NCBI GenBank assembly: GCA_934330725.1
Contig: CAKRGM010000025.1
Location: 1 to 36,463 of the forward strand
Reading direction: 5' to 3'
Length of the DNA stretch: 36,463 bases
DNA from: an uncultured Lachnospiraceae bacterium
GTDB lineage: Bacteria > Bacillota > Clostridia > Lachnospirales > Lachnospiraceae
Position numbers and translations under genes: made by a program. Positions 17,385-24,644 of the stretch are shown one piece after another; position 1 is the first letter of the stretch; every line of letters begins with the position of its first letter. Below the pieces are notes generated by a model. It was not told the DNA's origin and searched no databases. It saw only the letters and a program-made list of their open reading frames with translations.

Positions 17385-18869
17385 ATGGCATGTACAACAA
17401 TATTAGTTGGAAAAGATGCATCTTATGACGGGTCAACAATGATTGCAAGAAATGATGATTCGGGTTCAGGACATTTTACACCTAAAAAGTTTGTAGTAAT
17501 CCATCCCGATGAGCAGCCAAAAGTTTATAAATCAGTTATTTCGCACGTACAAATTGAGCTGCCGGATTCACCAATGCGATATACCGCAGTGCCTAATGCT
17601 GTAAAGGGTGAAGGAATATGGGCTGCAAGTGGAGTTAATGAGGTAAATGTTGCTATGACGGCAACTGAAACTATTACGTCAAATCCGCGTGTTTTGGGAG
17701 CTGATCCACTTGTTATGTATCAGCCCGGGGATGATGAACATGAAGAAACTGCCGGTGGAATCGGAGAAGAAGATATAGTGTGTATTGTACTCCCATATAT
17801 TCATAGTGCAAGAGAAGGAGTGGTAAGGCTTGGAAGCCTTCTTGAGAAATATGGTACATATGAGATGAATGGAATTACATTTCAGGATCAGGATGAAATC
17901 TGGTGGCTTGAAACTATAGGAGGACATCACTGGATTGCAAGAAGGGTTCCGGATGATATGTATGTTGTAATGCCAAATCAGCAGGGAATTGATGCATTTG
18001 ATCTGGAGGATGCATTATCATCACAGACAGATTATATGTGTTCAGCCGATATGCTGGAATTTATTCAAAAAAATCATCTTAATCTTTCACTGGATGGTGA
18101 ATTTAATGCAAGAGATGCATTTGGAAGTCATGATGATGCAGATCATGTTTATAATACGCCGCGTGCATGGTATATGGAAAGATATCTTAATCCTCACACG
18201 GTATCATGGGATGGTGAAAAAGCAGATTATACGCCTTCTTCAGATGATATACCGTGGTGCATGGTTCCCGAAAAGAAGATTACGGTCGAAGATGTGAAAT
18301 ATGTTTTATCATCACATTATCAGGGTACACCTTATGATCCTTATGCGGCATATGGCGATAAATCAAAACATGGAGCTTTTCGTTCAATTGGAATTAACCG
18401 GAATGATTTTCTGTCGGTTATCCAGATGAGGCCAGACCATAAGGCGGATTTTAACACTATCGAATGGATTGCATTTGCTTCAAATGCATTTAACGTTCTC
18501 GTACCATTTTATGCCGATATAAACGAAACACCGGAGTTTGTTTCTAATACAACTGATGAGGTTACAACAGAAAACTTCTACTGGGCAAGCCGTCTTATTG
18601 CGGCTATGGCAGATGCTTCCTATCAGAAGTCTGTTTTTCATATTGAACGTTATCAGGAGCATGTTATGTCAAAAGGACATGAGATTATAAATCATTATGA
18701 TGAAATACTTGAAAATGAACCTGATGTAGAAAAGAGGATGGCAGTTAAACATGAGGCAAATAAAAAGATTGCTGATATGCTGAAATCCGAAACAAAGAAA
18801 ACACTCGATAGAGTGCTTTATGAACTGAGTAACAGAATGAAGAATTCTTATTCAAGATCTGATGCATAA
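17385..18869 (+). CDS. C69 family dipeptidase (PepD-like, N-terminal nucleophile)
   Basis: A 494-residue hydrolase of the Ntn fold. The N-terminus MACTTILVGKDASYDGSTM contains the nucleophile Cys3, exposed after processing, and the family-specific GSTMIARNDD. Other family blocks present are WAASGVNEVNVAMTATE, and DPYAAYGD with the downstream substrate-pocket residues. Members (Lactobacillus PepD types) cleave a broad range of dipeptides in the cytoplasm. The length is normal for the family (about 470-540). A ribosome binding site GAAGGG sits before the ATG. The 103-base upstream gap carries a 13-bp inverted repeat that might be an operator. No signal peptide. Confidence 0.93.
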   Translation: MACTTILVGKDASYDGSTMIARNDDSGSGHFTPKKFVVIHPDEQPKVYKSVISHVQIELPDSPMRYTAVPNAVKGEGIWAASGVNEVNVAMTATETITSNPRVLGADPLVMYQPGDDEHEETAGGIGEEDIVCIVLPYIHSAREGVVRLGSLLEKYGTYEMNGITFQDQDEIWWLETIGGHHWIARRVPDDMYVVMPNQQGIDAFDLEDALSSQTDYMCSADMLEFIQKNHLNLSLDGEFNARDAFGSHDDADHVYNTPRAWYMERYLNPHTVSWDGEKADYTPSSDDIPWCMVPEKKITVEDVKYVLSSHYQGTPYDPYAAYGDKSKHGAFRSIGINRNDFLSVIQMRPDHKADFNTIEWIAFASNAFNVLVPFYADINETPEFVSNTTDEVTTENFYWASRLIAAMADASYQKSVFHIERYQEHVMSKGHEIINHYDEILENEPDVEKRMAVKHEANKKIADMLKSETKKTLDRVLYELSNRMKNSYSRSDA

Positions 18870-18889
18870 ATATATTTAAAATATGCAGG

Positions 18890-19006
18890 TTAGTGTGAAA
18901 AATCATGTTGCTGCATAGCGCATGATGGCAGAATAGAAATCGCTTACGGGAATTTCTTATCGCATCTTCGCAACAAAATTGCGAAAGAATGGGGATTAGT
19001 ATGAAT
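18890..19006 (+). repeat. Hairpin start-site element, copy B, before the DUF3783 gene
   Basis: A 106-base-offset cassette bounded by TTAGTGTGAA (18890-18899) and TTAGTATGAA (18996-19005). From left to right it has GTGAAAAATCATG and a CATGAT counterpart, an AGAAAT/ATTTCT stem and the perfect 7-bp stem TTCGCAA/TTGCGAA (18967-18973 with 18979-18985), then GAATGGGG and the DUF3783 ATG. The left start context opens only seven codons before TAG. Confidence 0.75.
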
Positions 19007-19402
19007 CGACAGACAATATTGTTATTTAACATATCAGAAGATAAAAAGAAAAAAATAGGTGAGTTATGTAAGAAACTTGGAATTGATGTTGTTAGTGTGC
19101 ATAGAACGCTATATGCGCAGAAACTCGGCTACCTTGCAGGGATTACAGGATTTAAAAAAGATAATGCTGTTTATATGGGAAGTGAGCTTCCGGCAGAGAT
19201 GATGGTTTTTTCAGGAATGAGTTCAGAGCAGGTTGAAGTATATTTAAAGAAATACCGCGAGGCTGGAATTGAGAGCATTGGCTGTAAAGCAGTTATTACA
19301 GCTGACAATATCTTCTGGACAGCCGAATCACTTTTTAAGGAACTTATGATAGAGCATATGCATTTTCTTACAGAAAGTACCATAAGAAAAAATGGCAGAT
19401 GA
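19001..19402 (+). CDS. DUF3783-containing protein
   Basis: A 133-residue protein of unknown function. The C-terminal half (MVFSGMSSEQVEVYLKKYR, then GCKAVITADNIFWTAESLFKEL and EHMHFL) has the layout of DUF3783: an M-V-F start, a short helix, K-A-V-[IV]-T, then N-x-x-W-T and EL-x-x-EH. The N-terminal half (TILLFNISEDKKKKIGELC) resembles the paired alpha/beta element of those proteins. The ATG at 19001 follows GAATGGGG and the conserved GATTAG context of the repeat family; the ATG at 18989 lies within that ribosome binding site. It overlaps repeat copy B at its 5' end. Three bases of its stop codon overlap a downstream in-frame ATG (19399), but the patatin gene more likely starts later. Confidence 0.82.
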   Translation: MNRQTILLFNISEDKKKKIGELCKKLGIDVVSVHRTLYAQKLGYLAGITGFKKDNAVYMGSELPAEMMVFSGMSSEQVEVYLKKYREAGIESIGCKAVITADNIFWTAESLFKELMIEHMHFLTESTIRKNGR

Positions 19403-19476
19403 TTACGAAGCTTTATAACTATCAGATGCATAATTATCAGATGTATAAGAAAAAATCAGTACAGGGAGATTGTGGC

Positions 19477-20391
19477 ATGATGAACAGATTAAAACATAAG
19501 GTTTATTCAGGAATTGATTCATTGCCGTCAGGAATAGCTGACGACACACTGATTGATGGCTGCGTTGTGCTTGAGGGCGGAGCGTTCAGGGGTATATATG
19601 GGGAAGGCGTGCTTGATGCAATGATGCAGCACAGTATTAATCTTTCATGTACGATTGGCGTTTCGGCAGGAGCACTTAATGGTCTTAATTATGTGGCCGG
19701 AAATATAGGACGATCTGTAAGAACTAATCTGCGTTACAGACATGATTCAAGATATGTTGGAGTGAAAGCTTTAAAACATAATAAAGGAATTATTGGATTT
19801 GATTTTGTACTTAATCAGCTGAATAAAGACGACCCGTTAAACAGCGAACGTTTTTTTGATGAAAAGCGCCGGTTTATTGCTGTTGCTACTGATTGCACAA
19901 CGGGCAGGGCGCATTATTTTGAAAAAGGAAAATGTTCTGATATTTTTAAAGCAGTTCAGGCATCAGCATCTATGCCATATATATCCAAAATGGTTGATAT
20001 AGATGGTATACCATATCTTGATGGTGGATGTTCCAGGAAGATTGCATACGAGTGGGTAGTTAAACAGGGGTTTAAGAAGATAATTGTTATAAGAACACGT
20101 CATGCCGATTTTAGAAAACCAGATAAAATAAGCAGGACTGCATTAAAGTTTTATAAGCAGTATCCTGATTTTGCAAAAGCATTAAGTGAGTCTGATATTG
20201 AATATAACAGAGAGTGTGATGAACTTCAGAAGATTGACAGAGAGGGCAGGATTATTATGATATCGCCGTCGCAGCCTGTAACTGTTGGAAGAATCGAAAA
20301 AGATGTGGAAAAACTTGGAAAACTATATTATCTTGGTTATAATGATGCAATGAATTCCATGGATGATATAAAAAAATATTTAGGTATATAA
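19477..20391 (+). CDS. Patatin-like phospholipase family protein
   Basis: A 304-residue lipid acyl hydrolase-like protein. It shows all patatin motifs: the oxyanion loop GGAFRG, the nucleophile elbow GVSAGA (Ser63) and DGG (Asp182) completing the Ser-Asp dyad. The segment KAVQASASMPYISK between them is typical. The ATG at 19477 (followed at once by a second ATG) is preferred because AGGGAGA lies eight bases before it; an in-frame ATG at 19399 would overlap the previous gene by four bases and add a Tyr- and Lys-rich stretch without family similarity. No signal peptide, so a cytoplasmic or membrane-associated role in lipid turnover is likely. Substrate unknown. Confidence 0.9.
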   Translation: MMNRLKHKVYSGIDSLPSGIADDTLIDGCVVLEGGAFRGIYGEGVLDAMMQHSINLSCTIGVSAGALNGLNYVAGNIGRSVRTNLRYRHDSRYVGVKALKHNKGIIGFDFVLNQLNKDDPLNSERFFDEKRRFIAVATDCTTGRAHYFEKGKCSDIFKAVQASASMPYISKMVDIDGIPYLDGGCSRKIAYEWVVKQGFKKIIVIRTRHADFRKPDKISRTALKFYKQYPDFAKALSESDIEYNRECDELQKIDREGRIIMISPSQPVTVGRIEKDVEKLGKLYYLGYNDAMNSMDDIKKYLGI

Positions 20392-20416
20392 GTTATAAAA
20401 TTTTAAAAGTTACCTG

Positions 20417-20579
20417 GGAATGGAGATTAGTGTGAAAAATCATGCTGATGCGATGATTTTTCACACAGCTATTTGTGCCGCGGGCGCCACAAAGTAGCCA
20501 TAATCGCAGAGCTGAATCTTAAAATTCAGCCCGCGATTCTTTCGATGCAAAGCGTCTGCGGAATGGAGATTAGTGTGAA
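20417..20579 (+). repeat. Hairpin start-site element, long form, before the sseB-like gene
   Basis: A 143-base unit flanked by an exact 20-base direct repeat, GGAATGGAGATTAGTGTGAA (20417-20436 and 20560-20579). Inside are three hairpins: a perfect 14-bp stem (20430-20443 with 20453-20466), a GCTATTTGTG/CACAAAGTAGC stem with one bulge (20468-20498), and AATCGC-GCTGAAT paired with ATTCAGC-GCGATT (20502-20538). The right flank is the real start of the SseB-like gene; the left flank starts a 21-codon upstream frame. Confidence 0.8.
20432..20497 (+). CDS. Possible 21-codon upstream reading frame inside a repeat cassette
   Basis: A GTG preceded by an ideal GGAATGGAG ribosome binding site opens a frame of 21 codons (MKNHADAMIFHTAICAAGAT-K, then TAG). 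The start signal is identical over 20 bases to that of the real sseB-like gene 143 bases downstream. Most of the frame is contained in the two arms of a 14-bp hairpin and of a second stem. It may be translated as a by-product of the repeated start signal, or act as a leader peptide affecting the downstream gene. No homologue is recognised, and translation is not demonstrated. Confidence 0.3.
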   Translation: MKNHADAMIFHTAICAAGATK

Positions 20580-21006
20580 TAACGGAAATGATATTAAAAC
20601 AGATGAGGGCCTTTTGGGGAATGAAAAAATAGAAGAGGCAATTGCTGCACTGCAGCAGGAGAGTACACAGGAAATGCTGGCACATACTCTTACTGTTATA
20701 CGCAGACGCATGAAAGAAAACGGACAGCTGATTTTGGCAGTTGAGCCCCCAAAAGGCGATGGACAGATAAAAGTACAGGCAATTGAAACCGAAGATGGGA
20801 ATAAGTGGTGGGCTGTATTTACAAGCTTTGATGAGCAGCTGAAAGGCAGTAATAATATTATGTCCACATTTTTAACTGATATGGACAGGTTTTTTGAATC
20901 TGCGGCAAAGGCTGATGGAATAAATGGTGTAATCATTAATCCATGGAACAGGACGATTATGCTTAATAAAACATTGATAAATATAGTGCTTGGAAAAGAA
21001 ATGTAG
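20575..21006 (+). CDS. SseB-like protein (GTG start)
   Basis: A 143-residue protein resembling the SseB N-terminal domain family: a helical start (KIEEAIAALQQE), a beta segment (QLILAVEPP), then KWWAVFTSFDEQ and the closing GVIINPWNRTIMLNKTLINIVL, where the INPW/LN pair is typical. Function in Clostridia is unknown; the Salmonella SseB name refers to a different, virulence-related use of the fold label and should not be transferred. The frame is open back to 20473, but that part is hairpin repeat sequence; the GTG at 20575 has the GGAATGGAG site six bases before it. The gene is convergent with the aldo/keto reductase, 30 bases away, with no clear terminator between. Confidence 0.75.
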   Translation: MNNGNDIKTDEGLLGNEKIEEAIAALQQESTQEMLAHTLTVIRRRMKENGQLILAVEPPKGDGQIKVQAIETEDGNKWWAVFTSFDEQLKGSNNIMSTFLTDMDRFFESAAKADGINGVIINPWNRTIMLNKTLINIVLGKEM

Positions 21007-21036
21007 CAGGGTGTTTTATGTTTGGCAAATCTATAA

Positions 21037-21975
21037 TCAGCCGGCAGGATGCTGTTTTTTTCTTACGGCAAATCTGAATATGTCGCTTCCTATGTATTTT
21101 AAATTGTATGATGCCGTGACATTGTCAATTTCATCAATCTCACTTTCAGATAAACGTATATCTGCAGCTTTGGCAAGTTCTTCAACACGTTCCGGTTTAC
21201 GGCATCCGCACATTGGTACGATTCCTTTTGATATGCAGTAAGCAATGGCAACCTGTGACAGGCTGATTCCATGTCTTTTTGCGGTTTCTCCCATTACATC
21301 ATAAAGTGGTTTGAATTTTTTCATTTTTCTGGAACCCATAAATCCCATAATACCGGATATTTTAACATGCCCTGCAAGTACGCCGCCTTCAAGTGATGAC
21401 CATGCCCAGAAAAGTACGTTATTTTTATGGCACCAGTCCAGTAATCCGTTTTGTTCCCAGTCTCTGCACAGAATACTATAGTGGTTCTGCACGCCATAAA
21501 GAGGAATATTTTCTTTTGCCAGAATCTTCTGGGCGTATTTACACTCTTCAAGGTTAAAGTTGGAAACTCCTATATGCATTATTTTTCCCTGCTTGTATAA
21601 GTCTATAATCTCTTTTAAATTGGCTTCAATATCATTTGGCATATGAAGCCAGTAAATATCAATATAATCACGTTTCAAATCATCAAGATCCCTGGCAAAT
21701 GATTTTAAAATCCTTCCTGGTCTGTATTTCCTGAAAGGAGTAAATTTTGAAGATATGATTATATCTTTAGTGCCAATCTCGCCAAGCATTTTTGGGCATT
21801 TTCCATTTCCGTAATCTCTTGCTGTATCAAATAGTGCGATATCATATTTTTTTGCCTTTGATACTGTATTTTTAAAACTTTCAAAACCAACAGAATATCC
21901 ACGCATTACTTTTTCATAACGGGCAGAACCCCATGAATTGGTTCCTATGACTGCTTTTGGGTTAAATATATCCAT
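21037..21975 (-). CDS. Aldo/keto reductase
   Basis: A 312-residue NAD(P)H-dependent oxidoreductase of the AKR superfamily. The catalytic tetrad is complete: Asp50 and Tyr55 in FDTARDYG, Lys77 in SSKF, and His111 in YWLHMP. Cofactor-binding blocks GVSNFN, VQNHYS and the C-terminal GCRKPERVEE are also present. Its start is supported by an AGGAGG ribosome binding site on the minus strand. It is transcribed away from a TetR gene, from a near-consensus promoter (22107-22135), and its 5' leader carries three tandem 11-base units (22027-22059). The divergent arrangement suggests that the TetR protein controls it. The natural substrate cannot be told. Confidence 0.94.
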   Translation of the reverse strand: MDIFNPKAVIGTNSWGSARYEKVMRGYSVGFESFKNTVSKAKKYDIALFDTARDYGNGKCPKMLGEIGTKDIIISSKFTPFRKYRPGRILKSFARDLDDLKRDYIDIYWLHMPNDIEANLKEIIDLYKQGKIMHIGVSNFNLEECKYAQKILAKENIPLYGVQNHYSILCRDWEQNGLLDWCHKNNVLFWAWSSLEGGVLAGHVKISGIMGFMGSRKMKKFKPLYDVMGETAKRHGISLSQVAIAYCISKGIVPMCGCRKPERVEELAKAADIRLSESEIDEIDNVTASYNLKYIGSDIFRFAVRKKQHPAG

Positions 21976-22026
21976 ATTGTATTCCTCCTGTTAATAACAT
22001 TGTTTTTATCTGGTACATCATTTCAC

Positions 22027-22059
22027 AAATAACTTCTAAATAACGTTTAAATAACTTCT
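22027..22059. repeat. Three tandem 11-base units in the reductase leader
   Basis: AAATAACTTCT, AAATAACGTTT and AAATAACTTCT follow each other without gap at 22027, 22038 and 22049. One unit per helical turn would place identical faces on the same side of DNA. They are transcribed as the leader of the aldo/keto reductase gene. Confidence 0.6.
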
Positions 22060-22106
22060 GACAGAATAAATCTGCAAAATGTTGAGGCAAATCTCATGTT
22101 TTTACA

Positions 22107-22135
22107 ATAATAGACCGCCTGTTTTTATTTGTCAA
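22107..22135 (-). promoter_or_regulatory. Promoter for the aldo/keto reductase gene
   Basis: On the minus strand TTGACA (22130-22135) and TATTAT (22107-22112) are exactly 17 bases apart, close to the consensus of the main sigma factor. The start of the gene is about 130 bases further on. Confidence 0.7.
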
Positions 22136-22170
22136 TATGAAAATGAGAATTATCTCACTTTATTTGACAA
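22129..22170. promoter_or_regulatory. Probable TetR operator
   Basis: Nested dyad: TGAGA-ATTA-TCTCA (22144-22157) in the centre, and TTGTCAA (22129-22135) with TTGACAA (22164-22170) outside. It lies between, and overlaps, the -35 boxes of both divergent promoters, so a bound repressor would block both. Confidence 0.6.
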
Positions 22171-22192
22171 CATATATGCAATAGCATAATAT
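22164..22192 (+). promoter_or_regulatory. Promoter for the tetR gene
   Basis: TTGACA (22164-22169) and TAATAT (22187-22192) separated by 17 bases; the tetR start codon is about 75 bases downstream. Confidence 0.75.
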
Positions 22193-22268
22193 ATACACAG
22201 AATGATTTTATGTTTATAATTAATACTGCAATCGTAGAAAAACAGCGGATGAATGGAGATTAAAACAG

Positions 22269-22898
22269 ATGTCAAAAACAGATATTTTTGAACCTAAGCA
22301 GAAACGTTCCATCGAGAAAAAAAATCATATAATTAAGACAGGACTGGCGCTGATGGTCGAAAAAGGATACCATCATACTACAACTGATGATATAGCGGCA
22401 GCAGCGGGGGTGTCTACCGGTATAATATACAGGTATTTTAAAGATAAACACGACATTTTACTGGCAGGACTTAAGTTTGCATTTCAACAGATGAATGAGG
22501 ATAAGCTTTTTGATATAACTGAAGATGGCGGAAGTTCAAAAGACAGCATAAAGAATTTTGTTGAAATGCTGCTAAAGCGTTTTATTGAGGTTCATATCAA
22601 TAATAAAAGCATGCATGAGGAACTGGAGGCTATGAGGCATTCAGATACAGAAGTTGCACAGATATATGACGAAGCAGAAAATGCCATAATAATGAAGATT
22701 GTCAATGAGCTTGCAGACAGGGACGATTGTGAGCATACAAATCTTGCAGAACGTACATATGCCGTATTTAATCTGATTGAGGGATATTGCCATATGTATA
22801 TGAAAAATATTTCTTCATGTATTAATATGGAGTGTATGAAGAAAGTTACAGTGAATTCCGCATGCAGGCTGCTGGAAAAAGATATTACACAAATGTAA
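22269..22898 (+). CDS. TetR/AcrR family transcriptional regulator
   Basis: A 209-residue regulator with an N-terminal TetR helix-turn-helix (about residues 15-61): IKTGLALMVEKGYHHTTTDD, then IAAAAGVSTGIIYRYFKDK, which is close to the family consensus. The remaining all-helical part is the ligand-binding and dimer domain and is variable, as usual. It is divergent from the aldo/keto reductase across a 293-base region that holds both promoters and an inverted repeat, so autoregulation and control of the reductase are likely. GAATGGAGATTA before the ATG supplies the ribosome binding site. Ligand unknown. Confidence 0.93.
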   Translation: MSKTDIFEPKQKRSIEKKNHIIKTGLALMVEKGYHHTTTDDIAAAAGVSTGIIYRYFKDKHDILLAGLKFAFQQMNEDKLFDITEDGGSSKDSIKNFVEMLLKRFIEVHINNKSMHEELEAMRHSDTEVAQIYDEAENAIIMKIVNELADRDDCEHTNLAERTYAVFNLIEGYCHMYMKNISSCINMECMKKVTVNSACRLLEKDITQM

Positions 22899-22957
22899 GC
22901 CAATGAAAAGCTGTATATGTAATTACATTTATTTGTTTAAGGATTGAATATTCAGCT

Positions 22958-22986
22958 TTGCAAAAAAACTGACAATATATTATAAT
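22958..22986 (+). promoter_or_regulatory. Promoter for the GGDEF gene
   Basis: TTGCAA (22958-22963) and TATAAT (22981-22986) with a 17-base spacer. The 179-base gap between tetR and this gene also holds the 12-bp palindrome ATGTAATTACAT (22917-22928). No terminator for tetR is evident. Confidence 0.65.
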
Positions 22987-23077
22987 TAAAATATAAGTAT
23001 TGTGATTGCTTATTGGAACCGCTAAATGCGGATATATAAATTTGGTTATTCATATTCAGGGGATAGAGGAAAAGTGT

Positions 23078-23878
23078 ATGGGATCAGATTATAGTATGAC
23101 AATGGAGCATGATAAAGAGGTAATGGAATGTTATAAAGAAGTATTTACCAAAGTTCGGCTTCTGGATACAAATGATATACAGAACTGTCAACAAAATAAT
23201 ATATATTTAAGGGCATTAGAGGAAAAATCACAAAAGACCAAACTGGAATTTTCAGGTGAAAAAATATATCAGGTAATTGCAAGATATGTACAAATAGATG
23301 AAAAAACGTATGTAATGGAACTTGTAAAATGTTTAAATGATGATTTTGAAATGGATTACAGCAGCAGTGAAAAGCTTATTGGAATGCTGGCAGAGTATGA
23401 TGAAAAACTATACAGGGATGTACTTACCGGCGCATACAACAGGCGGTATTTTGAAGAGCATATAAAAAAAACATGCAGTTCCTCAGGTGTTGCAGTAATT
23501 GATCTGGATGATTTTAAACTGTACAATGACACATTTGGACATGATGCGGGGGATGCGGCGTTACGTACTGTAGTAAAGACAGTGTGTGAGTGTATGGAAA
23601 AACACGACATGATAATACGTTATGGTGGCGATGAATTCCTTCTTATACTGCCGGATGCAGATGAAAATGGTTTCGTGAAAAAACTGCAAAGAATTCAGAA
23701 AAAAATACATTCAGTTAGTGTACCCGGATATCCGGGACTGCATTTATCGGTAAGCATCGGAGGAGTAATTTCCGAAAAAAATGAATCTGCGGAAACAGCT
23801 GTACGCAGGGCAGACAGGTTCATGTACCAGGCTAAAATACACAAGGGAATGATTGTTACAGAAAAAAAATGCTGTTGA
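23078..23878 (+). CDS. GGDEF-domain diguanylate cyclase
   Basis: A 266-residue soluble protein that should make cyclic di-GMP from GTP. An N-terminal PAS-like region (about 1-105, with ARYVQIDEKTYVMELVK) is followed by a linker and a GGDEF domain beginning DVLTGAYNRRYFEE. Active-site residues are intact: DLDDFKLYND for metal and base contacts and RYGGDEF. The inhibitory RxxD site before GGDEF reads EKHD, so product inhibition at the primary I-site is probably lost. The ATG at 23078 follows AGAGGAAAAG; a frame open to a TTG at 23006 has no ribosome binding site. A TTGCAA-17-TATAAT promoter sits upstream. The following gene is a damaged HD-GYP protein. Confidence 0.9.
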   Translation: MGSDYSMTMEHDKEVMECYKEVFTKVRLLDTNDIQNCQQNNIYLRALEEKSQKTKLEFSGEKIYQVIARYVQIDEKTYVMELVKCLNDDFEMDYSSSEKLIGMLAEYDEKLYRDVLTGAYNRRYFEEHIKKTCSSSGVAVIDLDDFKLYNDTFGHDAGDAALRTVVKTVCECMEKHDMIIRYGGDEFLLILPDADENGFVKKLQRIQKKIHSVSVPGYPGLHLSVSIGGVISEKNESAETAVRRADRFMYQAKIHKGMIVTEKKCC

Positions 23879-23918
23879 ATGCAGTGGCAGGGCGTGTACA
23901 GCTGCGGATTTGGACAAA

Positions 23919-24611
23919 ATGAAACAGCAGATACTGATTGTAGATGATTCCAGAATACTTGAAGCGGAAAACGGAAGACAGTGTATTGATTTTATACGGC
24001 AGTATGGAACAGGTATAAAGCTTATATTACTTGATATCGTAATGCCTGTTATGAATGGCTTTGAAGTGTTGTCGCTGATGTCAGAAAATCACTGGATTGA
24101 AGATATACCGGTTATAATGATTTCAACGGAAGATGCCGATACATATGTAAGGCAGGATTATGAGCTTGGGGTATCTGATTATATAAGCAGGTCGTTTAAC
24201 GCCAAAATCGTTTACCAGCGTGTTTTTAATACAATAAAATTATACGCAAAGCAGAGAAGGCTTATCAGTCTTATTACAAATCAGGTAAAAGAAAAAAATG
24301 ATGAAATAATGATAAGTATATTAAGCCAGATTGTCGGCTTCAGAAATGGAGAAAGTGCAAGCCACGTATTGCATATAAATAAACTTACGGAAATGCTTCT
24401 TGAGCAGCTGATGAAAAGTACTGACAGATACAATATTTCCTGGTCGGACAAGTATCTTATAACGACAGCATCAGCACTTCATGATATCGGTAAGATAGGA
24501 AAAGCTGTTAAGATGATACTCAATGGAGAGTGTGGAAAGTTTAATCCGGATATTATTAAAGGCTTTATGGAAATCCAGGACAAATTAAAAGAAAAGCTGG
24601 AAAAATTATAA
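23919..24611 (+). CDS. Internally deleted response regulator / HD-GYP protein, probably non-functional as phosphodiesterase
   Basis: This 230-residue frame reads as a receiver-HD-GYP protein with two internal blocks missing. The receiver starts ILIVDDS, then jumps to ILEAENG, skipping about 20-25 residues of helix 1 and strand 2; phospho-acceptor LLDIVMP and the rest are present, though the usual KP reads RS. The middle helix resembles family members (LYAKQRRLISLI, FRNGESASHVLHI). In the HD part, LHDIGKIG is followed directly by KAVKMILNGECGKFNP, the far C-terminal block. About 100 residues, including the second histidine cluster and the GYP motif, are absent. Both deletions keep frame. The start has a weak ribosome binding site (ATG 23919; TTG 23910 possible). 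It follows the cyclase by 40 bases. I list it as a coding region, but it may be a decaying gene. Confidence 0.75.
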   Translation: MKQQILIVDDSRILEAENGRQCIDFIRQYGTGIKLILLDIVMPVMNGFEVLSLMSENHWIEDIPVIMISTEDADTYVRQDYELGVSDYISRSFNAKIVYQRVFNTIKLYAKQRRLISLITNQVKEKNDEIMISILSQIVGFRNGESASHVLHINKLTEMLLEQLMKSTDRYNISWSDKYLITTASALHDIGKIGKAVKMILNGECGKFNPDIIKGFMEIQDKLKEKLEKL

Positions 24612-24644
24612 TGTGATATTGATAAACAGTACAAGGGTAGGAAT

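Larger units (their letters stand above)
21976..22268. other. Divergent control region between aldo/keto reductase and tetR
   Basis: The 293-base gap holds the reductase leader with an AGGAGG site and three tandem 11-base units, two face-out promoters, an inverted repeat between them and the tetR leader. No coding frame is supported in it. Confidence 0.7.

Noticed and set aside
20473..20574. N-terminal extension of the SseB-like protein
   Set aside because: It is translated repeat sequence with no ribosome binding site; the GTG at 20575 is well placed.
23006..23077. Longer GGDEF protein from a TTG
   Set aside because: No ribosome binding site; the ATG at 23078 follows AGAGGAAAAG.
23020..23077. 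CCGC/GCGG hairpin in the GGDEF leader as a cyclic di-GMP riboswitch
   Set aside because: Only a four-base stem; the known conserved riboswitch core is not present.
23944..24520. Sequencing or assembly error as explanation of the shortened REC/HD-GYP gene
   Set aside because: Two separate losses both keep the reading frame and flanking sequence is clean, which is less likely for random errors; not excluded without reads.
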